This document shows, piece after piece, positions 48,344-57,156 of a stretch of DNA of 64,000 bases. The stretch's first letter is position 1; every line of letters begins with the position of its first letter. The notes beneath the pieces were generated by a model that saw only the letters and a list, made by a program, of their open reading frames with translations, had not been told where the DNA came from and did no database searches. A program made the position numbers and the translations under genes. Origin of the DNA: REEB95 sp963785735 (GTDB taxonomy: Bacteria > Pseudomonadota > Alphaproteobacteria > ATCC43930 > CGMCC-115725); the NCBI GenBank assembly GCA_963785735.1, contig CAWAWJ010000001.1:2160720-2224719 (forward strand), read 5' to 3'.

Positions 48344-49969
48344 TCAGGCCTTCACCAGAGCCCGGTAATCGAGCCGGCGATGGAACCAATACTGGTAGCC
48401 CGACACATTCTTCTGCATCGCGACATTGACGTAAGGCTGATAGAGCGGGATGCGCGGAATGTCGGTGAAAGCGAGTTTGACGAAACCTTCCACGTCCTTG
48501 TTGTAGGTCGCGGTATCGCCGGCGGTCGCGGCCGCCCGGGCGCCGTCGATGAGCGCGTCCATGTCCTTCGACTGGTAGCTCATGGTGTTGAAGATGGCGT
48601 TCTGGCCGTCATAGCACCAGTAGAAGAAGTATTCGGGATAATCGAGCCAGCCCGAGAAGACGTTGACGTAAAGCGGCATGGTCTTTTTGGTCAACTCGGT
48701 GCGCCAATTGGCGCCCGGAATCTTGTTGAGCGTGGTCCGGATGCCGATCTGGTTCAGGCTTTCCTGGATCAGCACGCATTGCGGCTCGTTCACCACCGCG
48801 AAGCCCAGATCGAAGGATAATGTCGTATCGAGGCCGTTGGGATAACCCGCCTCGACCATCAGCTGCTTCGCCTTGGCCATGTTGGTGTTGTAGGAATGGG
48901 CCTGCGGCCAGATGGGCTTGATCGGCGTGCCGGGTGCGGCGCCGAACATCGGCTTGGCGAGCCCGAACAGCACCGCGTCCATGATCTTCTGGTAGGGCAC
49001 GGCATAGGCCACCGCCTGGCGCAGCTTCGGATTATTGAACGGCGGATGGGCCACGTTCATGCCGAGATACTGGATGCCGTTGCTGTACGGCGTCGAAACG
49101 ATGGTGAGCTTGCCCGAGTTTTTGAGATCGACGAAATCCTTGTTGGGCAAATCGTAGGAAATATCGGCGTCGCCGCGTTCCAGGAGCGCGCGGCGATTGC
49201 CGGCATCGGGCACCACGCGCCAGATGACGCGCTTGATTTTGGGCAGTGGGCCGCATTTCCAGTTCTCGTTGCGCACGAAAACCACCTCGGAGTCGGGCGT
49301 CCAATTGGCCACCGTGTAGGCGCCGCTGCCGGCGGTGAACAGCTTGGTGTAGGCGAGCCCCCAATGATCGTCGGCTGTGATGTTCTTCTTCACCAGCGCC
49401 GAATTGTAGACGCAGGGAACGATGACCGCGAGATCGGGAATGGTGAGCCGGTCCTTGCGCAGGAAATCGATGCGCAATGTGTGATCGTCAACCACCACGA
49501 ATTGCTCGGGCTTTTCGAGCGATCCCGCCTTCATTTGGAAGGTGGGGAATCCACCCACCGACACCGCGCGGTCGAGCGACCATTTCGCGTCATTGGCGGT
49601 CACCGGGGTGCCGTCCTGGAAGGTTGCGTCCTTGCGGATCTTGAAGGTGACCGACATGTCACCGATCTTCATGTCTTCCGCGAGTTCCGGCTTGAACTTG
49701 TCGCGGTCGTAATACTGTTCCCCGTTGGCCAGGGTTTTCATCGGATGGGTGATAAGGCGGTCGTAGCAATTCCAATTCGCCTCGTAGCCCGGCACGTTGG
49801 TGCCGACACCCTGGATGTCGAGATTGTTGGGTCCGCTTTCCGATACGATCAGCAGCGTATCGGAGCGATCATCGGCCTTGGCCGGCGACCAGATCGCCGG
49901 AGCGGATATCCCGGAGCCGGCCGCAAGCGCGGTAACGGAAGCGGATTGCAGGAATTTACGGCGATGCAT
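48344..49969 (-). CDS. Dipeptide-type ABC transporter substrate-binding protein
   Basis: The 541-residue product has a twin-arginine-like signal, MHRRKFLQSASVTALAAG, ending near PAKADDRS. The mature part is an SBP family 5 protein with TFKIRKDATFQDGTPVTANDAKWS, GSGAYTVANWTPDSEV and GYPNGLDTTL. Family 5 proteins bind peptides, nickel or other polar ligands. The gene context suggests a urea-type amide as ligand. The ATG at 49969 is chosen because it starts the signal; an earlier in-frame start at 50020 would bury it. Confidence 0.93.
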   Translation of the reverse strand: MHRRKFLQSASVTALAAGSGISAPAIWSPAKADDRSDTLLIVSESGPNNLDIQGVGTNVPGYEANWNCYDRLITHPMKTLANGEQYYDRDKFKPELAEDMKIGDMSVTFKIRKDATFQDGTPVTANDAKWSLDRAVSVGGFPTFQMKAGSLEKPEQFVVVDDHTLRIDFLRKDRLTIPDLAVIVPCVYNSALVKKNITADDHWGLAYTKLFTAGSGAYTVANWTPDSEVVFVRNENWKCGPLPKIKRVIWRVVPDAGNRRALLERGDADISYDLPNKDFVDLKNSGKLTIVSTPYSNGIQYLGMNVAHPPFNNPKLRQAVAYAVPYQKIMDAVLFGLAKPMFGAAPGTPIKPIWPQAHSYNTNMAKAKQLMVEAGYPNGLDTTLSFDLGFAVVNEPQCVLIQESLNQIGIRTTLNKIPGANWRTELTKKTMPLYVNVFSGWLDYPEYFFYWCYDGQNAIFNTMSYQSKDMDALIDGARAAATAGDTATYNKDVEGFVKLAFTDIPRIPLYQPYVNVAMQKNVSGYQYWFHRRLDYRALVKA

Positions 49970-50157
49970 GATGGAGCCCCTCGAGCTGTTTGAGGGAGTC
50001 CATTTCAAGAGCCGTGCCATCCGGCCGGAATCGGCCGCGGAAACCGTCCAGCTCTTTGATATTCAATGGGAATTATACGTTGCAGCGCAGCGAAATCATG
50101 CCGCTGCGGCCGCCGGGAACCGCTCAAAAATTAGGAGGATTGATTAATTGTATGCAG

Positions 50158-50171
50158 AATTGCATGCAATT
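50158..50171. promoter_or_regulatory. AATTGCATGCAATT palindrome, candidate GntR operator
   Basis: A perfect 14-base palindrome, preceded at 50147-50156 by a related ATTGTATGCA. It lies just past the atzH stop and 189 bases before the substrate-binding protein start. TTGTATGC-like half sites are typical of FadR-type GntR regulators, one of which is encoded in the same unit. It suggests a regulated internal promoter for the transporter. Confidence 0.5.
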
Positions 50172-50174
50172 TGC

Positions 50175-50549
50175 TCAATCCATGAAGCTCACATGGGCGG
50201 CGACAATGCGCCATCCCTCGGGTCGCCGCAGCCAAGTCTGGCTTTGCCGGCCGAGGCGCGGATTGCCCGCCCGCCGGAACTCGGTGTTGGTCGTGGCGAA
50301 GCCGTCGCCGTAAGAAGTGATCACGGTCCGGATCAGCGTGCGCGGACCGGGCGGCTGGCGCGCGCCGCGGAATGCCGCGATCGCCTCATAGCCATAAAGA
50401 TTCTCGGCCGTGCCAAACCGCAAGGTCTGCGGCGCCTGCCAGAACAGGGCGTTGAGCAATCCGACGTCGTTCGATACCAGCGCCGCTTCATAGCGCTCGA
50501 ACGCGGCTTTCACTTCCGCCACGATTTCGGGCCGGTCGATCTCGTACAT
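50175..50549 (-). CDS. atzH: AtzH/HpxZ-like protein (DUF3225)
   Basis: The 124-residue product is a small NTF2-like fold protein: IVAEVKAAFERYEAALVSND, LNALFWQAPQTLRFGTAE, GARQPPGPRTLIRT and a WRIVAAHVSFMD ending. It matches the AtzH/HpxZ group. AtzH acts between AtzE and AtzF in cyanuric acid breakdown, removing CO2 from a dicarboxyurea intermediate; HpxZ is tied to oxalurate use. Its place upstream of the transporter and atzG-E-F supports the AtzH reading. It is the first gene of the minus-strand unit. Confidence 0.87.
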   Translation of the reverse strand: MYEIDRPEIVAEVKAAFERYEAALVSNDVGLLNALFWQAPQTLRFGTAENLYGYEAIAAFRGARQPPGPRTLIRTVITSYGDGFATTNTEFRRAGNPRLGRQSQTWLRRPEGWRIVAAHVSFMD

Positions 50550-50875
50550 CTTCCATTCCTTCGCTGTTTGCGGTGTCAGTTCTTCAGCCGGCTGGCCGCG
50601 TCTGTCAACAGACTGAGATGATGAAGGCTCAATTATCCCCTATGCCATCCGCCTGCTCCGGCGAAAGCCGCATGGTCATGGCTTTGGGCGGCTTCCAACT
50701 GAACACCTAAGCCGCCAATTTTACTGGCAAAACTTTACGCCCTTAATATCCCGCGGTTCCAGAAGGGCGCGATTGTGCGGATGAGAAACCAAGGCTACAA
50801 GGTGGGTTGCGATACATAAAATGACGCGTCATTTTCCACAGGATAAGGGCAATCGCCAGCCTGTTACATGAAAAG
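50550..50875. repeat. Divergent spacer holding dispersed repeat copy B
   Basis: Bases 50690-50742 match 53311-53362 closely: GCTTCCAACTGA, AGCCGCCAATTT, then CAAAACTTTACGCC. The remainder, 50743-50875, carries the promoters of the divergent acyltransferase and perhaps of atzH. No gene is seen. Confidence 0.75.
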
Positions 50876-51811
50876 ATGACCGACCCGGCCGCTTCTTTCG
50901 ATCAACTGCGCATTGACATCCGGCGCATAAGCCGGACCCGTCGCGCCTGGTTCTGGTGCGAAGGGCTATTGACGGTATTTATTTATGGGCTGTTCGCCGC
51001 GCTTTCGCCGGGCCTGGCGTCGGCGATCGGCGGCTGGTTTGGTGAAAAGTTCGGGCCGACGCTGCGGATTTCCCGCTTGGCGCGCGCCAATATGGCTACA
51101 ATCATGCCCGATCTATCCCCCGCCGAGATCGACGAACTGACGCGCAAGTTTTGGCGGAATCTGGGCCGCGTCGCCGGCGAGTTTCCGCATCTCCGGGCCA
51201 TTGCCCGCCGCGATGTCGAGTTATTCGGCGCCGATATCGTCGAACGGCTGCTGGCCGAGCGGAAACCGATCATTTTCGTTTCGGCTCACCTTGCGAACTG
51301 GGAATTGATGCCAAGCGTCGTCGCCGCTTTAGGCATTCCACTTCGCGTCATTACCAAGGCGCGCGCGAACCGGCTATCGGAGTGGATCGTCAGGCGGGGA
51401 CGAATGGGTACCGGCGTCATCCCGGTGGGATCGGGGCCGGGCGAGACGTTGCGCGTGGCCCGGGCATTGTCTCATGGCGCGCATGTTTCGCTCGTCGTCG
51501 ATCAAACGAAAACCCAGGGAGTCTTCCTGCCGTTCCTCGGCCATCCGGCGCGAACGCCGACCTCGCCCGCCGTTCTCGCGCTTCGATTCGGCTGCGCCAT
51601 CGTGCCGACGCGCATTGAGCGCCTGCACGGCACGCGGCATCGCATGACGTTCTACCCGCCTATGGCGCTCCCCGGTGAGGGCCCGGAGGAAGCCCGGGTG
51701 AATGAAATCATGACGGCGGTCAATGATCGGATCAGCGCCTGGATACGGGAACGTCCCGATCAGTGGATGTGGTTTTACCGGAAATGGACGAAGCTGGTCG
51801 TCGATGCCTAG
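50876..51811 (+). CDS. LpxL/HtrB-like lipid A acyltransferase
   Basis: The 311-residue product has an N-terminal membrane anchor (WFWCEGLLTVFIYGLFAAL) and the acyltransferase motif SAHLANWELM with the His-x4-Glu catalytic pair near 140. SLVVDQTKTQGVFLPFLGHPARTP and RERPDQWMWFYRKW are typical of LpxL/LpxM and related lysophospholipid acyltransferases. It would add a secondary acyl chain to lipid A or acylate another membrane lipid. Confidence 0.9.
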   Translation: MTDPAASFDQLRIDIRRISRTRRAWFWCEGLLTVFIYGLFAALSPGLASAIGGWFGEKFGPTLRISRLARANMATIMPDLSPAEIDELTRKFWRNLGRVAGEFPHLRAIARRDVELFGADIVERLLAERKPIIFVSAHLANWELMPSVVAALGIPLRVITKARANRLSEWIVRRGRMGTGVIPVGSGPGETLRVARALSHGAHVSLVVDQTKTQGVFLPFLGHPARTPTSPAVLALRFGCAIVPTRIERLHGTRHRMTFYPPMALPGEGPEEARVNEIMTAVNDRISAWIRERPDQWMWFYRKWTKLVVDA

Positions 51812-51921
51812 GTTTGACGCGCGGCAATCCCGCCGGATCGGGCGCGAGACGCCGCGTGCCGCGCCGCGCGCCGCATCTCGGTCAAGGCCGCGAGAAGTTC
51901 GTTGAGAAAGAAAAATATTCT

Positions 51922-53193
51922 TTGCGCATCCTGATATACAGCGACGACATCGACGGCCATGGCGGCGCCCCGGCTTTCGTTCACGATCTCGCCTGGTTCC
52001 TGCGCAACGCGGTGACCCGGCCCACGCCGCGGGGAGCGGCATGGTTGCCGATGTATCTTCTCTGCGCGCTGGCCGTGCTCACCAAAGGGCTGATCGGCAT
52101 TGTGTTGCCCGCGCTTGTCATCCTGCCATGGGTCGTTGTCACTCGCCGCATCGACGTCTTCCGCCGGTGTCTGTGGCTGCCGGGCGTGGCATTGTTTTTG
52201 GCCGTCACCCTCCCCTGGCACATTTTGGTACAAGCGCGGTATCCGGAATTTTTCGATTATTATTTCATAGTCCAGCAATTTTCCCGCTTCTCCTCGACGG
52301 CCGAATTTCATGAAAACAAGGCCATATGGTTCGTGCCGCTGATTGTCTTGCTTGGCATGTTCCCCTGGACGGGATTCCTGCCTGGCGCGCTGCGTGACGC
52401 GTGGCTCCGCTGGCGCAAGACGGCGGAGGAAGCGCAAGAATGTCTTTTCTTGCTCATCTGGGCAGGCGCCATTTTCGGTTTCTTCTGGATTGCGCGTGGC
52501 CAACTCCCGGGATATGTCTTGCCTTTGGTATGTCCGCTTTCCATCCTTGTGGGACGTTCAATCGTCCGCGTCGAGTGGTCGCGATCGTTATCCGCCGGGG
52601 TTACGACTTGTTTTGTTGCCATGTCCGGTCTCGCGATCGCGTTTCTGCTGATGCGAGCGTGGGACATGAACTTCTTCTGGCCGGCCGCGTCGCTTGAATC
52701 TATTTGGCCGATTTTACCGCTTGCGGTGGCTTTGCAGGCCGCGGCGTGCGCATGGCTTCTCCTTCGCCGGCGAGCTCTCGCCGTTCTTCCGGTCTTGTCG
52801 ATCACCACCCTGATCCTGATCGAGGTTTGCGGCTTTGCGACCAACCGGCTGCAACCGAAATCAATCCGCGATATGATTCTGGCCCATGCCGATACGCTCG
52901 CGCGGGCCGAGATCGTTGAGTTTCGCGCCTATCTTCTCGATCCGGTTTTCTATCTCAAGCGCCGGGTGGTGGTAGTCGAAACGGCAAGGGAGCTCGACTT
53001 CGGCGCCGCGCTGGCTCCCGGCGTTATGGTCAAGGTTTCGCGCCGCATTCTGCTTCAATGGGCCGCGGAGGGACGGCCTCTTGCCGTTTTGACCTATGAA
53101 GACGAGGTACAGGATTTGGGCGATACGGCATGGCGCGAAATCGGACGTTCCGGTCACATCGTGCTTCTGGTGAACTTTAAGGATGCGCAATGA
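51922..53193 (+). CDS. Chimeric glycosyltransferase ORF: GT4 start fused to ArnT-like C-terminus
   Basis: The frame starts best at TTG 51922 and gives 423 residues. The first about 30, LRILIYSDDIDGHGGAP, look like the N-terminus of a GT4 glycosyltransferase (first Rossmann strand). From about residue 35 the sequence changes to the membrane core of an ArnT-like lipid-linked sugar transferase: AVLTKGLIGIVLPALVILPW, LPWHILVQARYPEFFDYYF, NKAIWFVPLIVLLGMFPW and IARGQLPGYVLPL. The catalytic Asp-rich N-terminal half expected of ArnT is absent. The product is unlikely to work as such. A deletion joining two genes, or an assembly join, is the simplest reading. It follows the acyltransferase by 110 bases. 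Confidence 0.7.
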   Translation: MRILIYSDDIDGHGGAPAFVHDLAWFLRNAVTRPTPRGAAWLPMYLLCALAVLTKGLIGIVLPALVILPWVVVTRRIDVFRRCLWLPGVALFLAVTLPWHILVQARYPEFFDYYFIVQQFSRFSSTAEFHENKAIWFVPLIVLLGMFPWTGFLPGALRDAWLRWRKTAEEAQECLFLLIWAGAIFGFFWIARGQLPGYVLPLVCPLSILVGRSIVRVEWSRSLSAGVTTCFVAMSGLAIAFLLMRAWDMNFFWPAASLESIWPILPLAVALQAAACAWLLLRRRALAVLPVLSITTLILIEVCGFATNRLQPKSIRDMILAHADTLARAEIVEFRAYLLDPVFYLKRRVVVVETARELDFGAALAPGVMVKVSRRILLQWAAEGRPLAVLTYEDEVQDLGDTAWREIGRSGHIVLLVNFKDAQ

Positions 53194-53307
53194 CCGGCCG
53201 TTGGCCGCCATCGCGGCGTAGCATAGGCGTAATGAGCGCCTAGTCCTGGCGTGAAGAGCCACGCCTGGTATCGTGTGTCTTGGCCGCATGGCGTCATGGT
53301 GCCCAGG

Positions 53308-53468
53308 GGCAGCTTCCAACTGAGCACCCAAGCCGCCAATTTCACTGACAAAACTTTACGCCGTCAATGCCCGTACCCGCACCGCTACCCGCATCAATCA
53401 GGACTTAAAACGGGCTTCGAACCGCCGCCCGCGATGCGTAGCTGTGTTCTGCGATGAGCATTGCCATC
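53308..53468. repeat. Dispersed repeat, copy C (longest)
   Basis: This copy contains both the part shared with 50690-50742 and the part shared with 25453-25572, so the two shorter ones are fragments of one element of at least 160 bases. It fills the middle of the 482-base gap between the chimeric ORF and the lipase-like gene. It has no convincing coding capacity and no terminal inverted repeats or transposase. Confidence 0.75.
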
Positions 53469-53489
53469 AATTCACGGCTACCCATCTCC

Positions 53490-53608
53490 ATGTCCGCTCT
53501 TACTCCAGAAGCGGACATTCGATCGTGGCCACGTAATGTCCGCTTTGTGCCAAAAGCAGACATTACGGTATGACCGCGCAATGTCCGGTTTACCCCAATA
53601 GCGGAATT
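53490..53608. repeat. Three GTCCGCT inverted-repeat units in a row
   Basis: Units at 53490-53519, 53534-53565 and 53580-53608 each form a stem of ATGTCCGCT-like and AGCGGACAT-like arms around a 10-14 base centre resembling TTGACCCAAA. Spacing between units is 14 bases. The third is degenerate. Short frames here (MSAFGTKRT-type) are by-products of the repeat. Confidence 0.85.
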
Positions 53609-53675
53609 GGTTGGCATGTGTATCCGCCACCTGCCGAGTTACTCAAGTCTTGGCTTTGGCTGGCAAGCGACCGCC

Positions 53676-54686
53676 CTAGGGAGCGCAGCCAATAGCCGCC
53701 TTGTTGTTCACTAGCTCCTGTATCTGATTTTGTACGCTCAAACGTACAAACGACATCCCGTGACGTTCGATGGGCGACATCGGTCCGCTCGGCCAGTCGG
53801 GAAGCGGAACCTGGATTCCAGGCGCCGGAACGAAGAACATCGCTTGGAGGCTGGTCACCGCCTCGCCAGCGGTGACGTAGTCGAGCACCAGATCGTCGGC
53901 AGTACGGATCTCATCGCCTTGCGGCAACGCGGAGGAATGGACTGTCTCAGCATTGAAGACCGTAGCAGGTATATGCGCGTGTACGGCAGCGGCTACGCAC
54001 ATTCCGCCAGCCAGGGAATGGCCGACGCATTCGAGTGTGAGCCCGTGGGCGTCGGTGTATTGCTTGAGGTCGGTGGCCAGTACGGCGGCCTTGGCGAAAT
54101 AATCGGTGTACTCGCCCAGTTCGTTGGGAATGTTCGCCTTCCACCAGTCATCATTATTTTTTGTTATGTCTGTGCCGCGGAACACGAGAAATATCTTGCC
54201 GCTCGCATCGTCGCGATAGATCGCGGCGCGATACTGGGAATCATCCGGCGCGATAAATTTCTTGATCATAGCGGAATCCATGTCGGGGAGCATTTCCCGC
54301 AATTGCAGGATGTCGTTGCTCAAGAGGGTGTAGCCGGCTGGCGCCTTCCACGGCGCCTGCCAGGGCGTTATGCCTGGTCGATCCTGGTTGTCGTCGAAGA
54401 AAGAATAGGCGTCCAACGCCAGACTCGCGCGGCTCGCGACGCCTTTCATTTCATCGATCCGGCTGTCCCACGCCGCGCATTGGGCGGCGTGGGCGGGTTG
54501 CACCGCTGGAACGCACTCGCCGCCGCTGTTCTGATAGCCAACGTCGCATTTGCAATGCACCACTTCTCCAACCTGGGTATAGGCCTGCGAATGTGGCGGG
54601 CAATCGGCATAAGCCGGCGCCGCGGCCCAGGCAATAACCAGTCCGCAGCCTACGATGAAGTGAATTCTGCAATGTGCGCGATTCAT
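53676..54686 (-). CDS. Exported class 3 lipase-like hydrolase
   Basis: The 336-residue product has a signal peptide (MNRAHCRIHFIVGCGLVIAW to AYA) followed by a cysteine-rich segment (VVHCKCDVGYQNSGGEC) like a small EGF-type knot. The catalytic part shows FLVFRGTD at the oxyanion side and the nucleophile elbow ECVGHSLAGGMCVAAA. This matches class 3 lipases; the Asp and His of the triad cannot be placed with certainty. It starts 17 bases after the stop of the TPR-protein gene, so they are probably co-expressed. Confidence 0.78.
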   Translation of the reverse strand: MNRAHCRIHFIVGCGLVIAWAAAPAYADCPPHSQAYTQVGEVVHCKCDVGYQNSGGECVPAVQPAHAAQCAAWDSRIDEMKGVASRASLALDAYSFFDDNQDRPGITPWQAPWKAPAGYTLLSNDILQLREMLPDMDSAMIKKFIAPDDSQYRAAIYRDDASGKIFLVFRGTDITKNNDDWWKANIPNELGEYTDYFAKAAVLATDLKQYTDAHGLTLECVGHSLAGGMCVAAAVHAHIPATVFNAETVHSSALPQGDEIRTADDLVLDYVTAGEAVTSLQAMFFVPAPGIQVPLPDWPSGPMSPIERHGMSFVRLSVQNQIQELVNNKAAIGCAP

Positions 54687-54703
54687 GGAGGCAGACCCCC
54701 TCG

Positions 54704-56992
54704 TCAATCGAGATGATATTTTAGCACGACTTTTTTCACGTCGGCGTCGACCGCATTGATCTGCTTGATCACCTCGGGCGCCTTGTCTGGAGGCGCCTGG
54801 TAATAGTCCTGCATCAGCTGCTTGCGTTGCGCGTCCAGGCGGACGACATCGGGATTGAACTGGAGAAAGTCCGGAACCTTGGGCGGCGGCGGCAGCGGCG
54901 GCGCGTGCTGCGGCGTCACATGGATATCGGTCAGCTCGGGGGCGTGCAGATCCGACCCGTAATAGGACCGGTTGACGGGACCATTCCAGTCGAATGGGGT
55001 GATAGCTGCGCCGGTAACGTTTCCGCCTGCATTCACTGGCGGGACCGTCGTCTGCTGCTGAAAGTGCGTGAGCATTCTCTGCGCAGGGGCATTGTCGGGA
55101 TCCGAGCTCAAATACCGCTGCATGATGAGGGCCGCCCCAGCAGAATCGCCGTTGTCGAAATGCGATTGGGCGGAGAAAAGCAGCAGCGCGGGATTGCCAG
55201 GATTGAGTCGCGCTGCCTGATCGAGCTCGATCATGGCGGCGTGCCCATCGCCGCGATCGAGCAGTACGCCAGCGAGCTGAAGTCCGATCGCCGCCTTGGC
55301 CGCGGGATCCGCCATGTTCGCCATACGGGTGCGCAATTCAGCTTCGGCTGGAGATGGCGTCGCGACGCTCGGCGCGGCAACGCTATTGTCCCCGCTCGGG
55401 ACAGCGACCGGTCCATTCGAGACGGTCCAGTTGCTTTCCGGTGTGAGCGCGACGCCACCGGCCTGGGGTACCGGTCTCATCGAAAGTGTGGGATCGTTGG
55501 GATCGAATTGAAGCTTGCGGCTGAAAGTCCACGGAACCGATGCCGGCGGTGTCCATGTGAGGCGCCCCGATAACGGCAGCCGGATACGAATCCCGCGGGT
55601 TTCTAGCCAGCGCGCCACAGCGACAATCTTGGCCGCCTCGCGAACTTTTGCGAGGGAAGGAAAGACCACCGCCAGTTCTTCGTAATGGCTGGAAAGCTCC
55701 GCGGCATATTGATCCAGAAGCTGATTGGGTACCTCGATTTGGCGCTGCCCCGTGGCGTCCTCATGATAGAACGCCATCTGGATCGCCATCGGTGCGCTGA
55801 CAAACTGAATGGCGTTGCCATCGGCCGATTGGGCGATCTGGAATTTTCCCGGCACGATCGTGGCGCGCTGATAGGGATTGCCCGGACTGACATCACTGAC
55901 ATTCTTGAATCCGCGTGCTGCAAAAAATTCAATCTCGGTTTCGTAGCCCGGAGCCGCGGCTTTTAATAGAGGCTCAGCCATCGGATCGATGGCCACGACG
56001 GATTTGAGCGCCACGTCAGCGTCGAACAGCGTCTGCCCCAGCCATGAGGTGGAGGAGACGTTGTCGAAGACTAGGAGCTGCTGCGGCCTGTCCGGATCCT
56101 GGTCTGGGATCGTGACCCAGGGTGGCAGCTGAAACCATTCCTGGGCACTCATTATTTTCCAGAACAAGGTCTTCACTAGCCCGATATTATCCTGTTGGAT
56201 ATCATTCCGAATCAAGCTGTCCAGCGCGGTTTGCGGCGGCGAGCCAGCCTGGCGGAGCATGTCGTATCGCGCCGTATATTTGTGGGGATCGACAACCATC
56301 ATCTGCGCGATTGCGCGCAACGTGACCGTGTATTGTTCGTCCAGCTTCTGTTCCTGCGTGATCTCCCCACCTTGATAAGCGTGTTCGATGCGTTCGATCG
56401 CGTTGGCGATGCCGAGAATCCTTGAGAGATTTTCGTTTTTCTCTTGGTTGCCGCTGTCGTCAGCAACCTGATCCATAGCATGCCACATGTCCGCGCGATC
56501 ATTATCGCCTTCCATGCGGAACATCCGCGACAAGGCTTCGCGCGTGCTTAGGCCGGGCACGACAGGCACTTTGGCTGTCTGCAAATACCAAGCGGCGTCC
56601 TGCGACAGCCCATTCTTGTCGTCGAAGAGATTTTGGATTCCCGCCGTCAAGCTCGCCTGGATGGCTGCGTCAGTGGCATCGATCAACCGGTATGCTTCCG
56701 CCGTCGGCTCCAGGCTGAAGTACGGCGGCTTGTCGTAATCAAGAGCCTCGGCCAGATAATCAAAATAGGCGATATGTAGAAACTGGTTGCTGTTCGCCTG
56801 ATGGCCAAAGAGGTTGATCGTGCCGGTCGCAGGATTGACGCGCACCCCGTCGAGGCAATCGAACTGGATCAGATATTGCAGCGGAAAAATCCAGGGCCCC
56901 GGCGGGCTGGACACCGCCGCCGCGGCGCGATTAATGCCACAGAGGAACATTGCGCAGACTGCGACCGCCAAGAGAGCGATTCTTGTTCTCAC
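54704..56992 (-). CDS. Large exported TPR protein of unknown function
   Basis: The 762-residue product begins at GTG 56992 behind GGGGGG, with a signal peptide VRTRIALLAVAVCAMFLCG to RAAAA. A long unknown N-terminal region (30-510) has WIFPLQYLIQFDCLDGV, many acidic and Gln-rich helices, and VARWLETRGIRIRLPL. A short TPR segment at about 590-665 shows AGVLLDRGDGHAAMIELDQA, LNPGNPALLLFSAQSHF and YLSSDPDNAPAQRML. The C-terminus has a PPLPPPPKVP linker and a charged end. I do not recognise the family. It probably acts in the periplasm together with the lipase-like protein. Confidence 0.75.
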   Translation of the reverse strand: MRTRIALLAVAVCAMFLCGINRAAAAVSSPPGPWIFPLQYLIQFDCLDGVRVNPATGTINLFGHQANSNQFLHIAYFDYLAEALDYDKPPYFSLEPTAEAYRLIDATDAAIQASLTAGIQNLFDDKNGLSQDAAWYLQTAKVPVVPGLSTREALSRMFRMEGDNDRADMWHAMDQVADDSGNQEKNENLSRILGIANAIERIEHAYQGGEITQEQKLDEQYTVTLRAIAQMMVVDPHKYTARYDMLRQAGSPPQTALDSLIRNDIQQDNIGLVKTLFWKIMSAQEWFQLPPWVTIPDQDPDRPQQLLVFDNVSSTSWLGQTLFDADVALKSVVAIDPMAEPLLKAAAPGYETEIEFFAARGFKNVSDVSPGNPYQRATIVPGKFQIAQSADGNAIQFVSAPMAIQMAFYHEDATGQRQIEVPNQLLDQYAAELSSHYEELAVVFPSLAKVREAAKIVAVARWLETRGIRIRLPLSGRLTWTPPASVPWTFSRKLQFDPNDPTLSMRPVPQAGGVALTPESNWTVSNGPVAVPSGDNSVAAPSVATPSPAEAELRTRMANMADPAAKAAIGLQLAGVLLDRGDGHAAMIELDQAARLNPGNPALLLFSAQSHFDNGDSAGAALIMQRYLSSDPDNAPAQRMLTHFQQQTTVPPVNAGGNVTGAAITPFDWNGPVNRSYYGSDLHAPELTDIHVTPQHAPPLPPPPKVPDFLQFNPDVVRLDAQRKQLMQDYYQAPPDKAPEVIKQINAVDADVKKVVLKYHLD

Positions 56993-57156
56993 GGATGCCC
57001 CCCGACCGACTCCTACCAAGCGCCCTGTTCTTTCCTATATTATCATAGGCCGAGGGCCGATCGGGAGTTTGAAGGCCCCCGATCGCCTCGCGATCTATTG
57101 AACAAAGCGCCGCAGGGCATTACACACTACCGGGACACGCATCGGCAATCTACGCT

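Noticed and set aside
40465..50549. Reading the amidase unit as a urea amidolyase pathway
   Set aside because: No biotin-dependent urea carboxylase domain is present; AtzG, AtzE and AtzH point to a carboxybiuret-like route instead.
51804..51905. Short frame starting in the acyltransferase stop (MPRFDARQSRR)
   Set aside because: It is an Arg-rich 33-residue frame with no recognisable feature; noted only because it shares the junction region of the chimeric ORF.
53405..53617. Short frames such as MSAFGTKRT-type peptides at 53.5 and 58.4 kb
   Set aside because: They are translations of the GTCCGCT repeats and have no ribosome sites.
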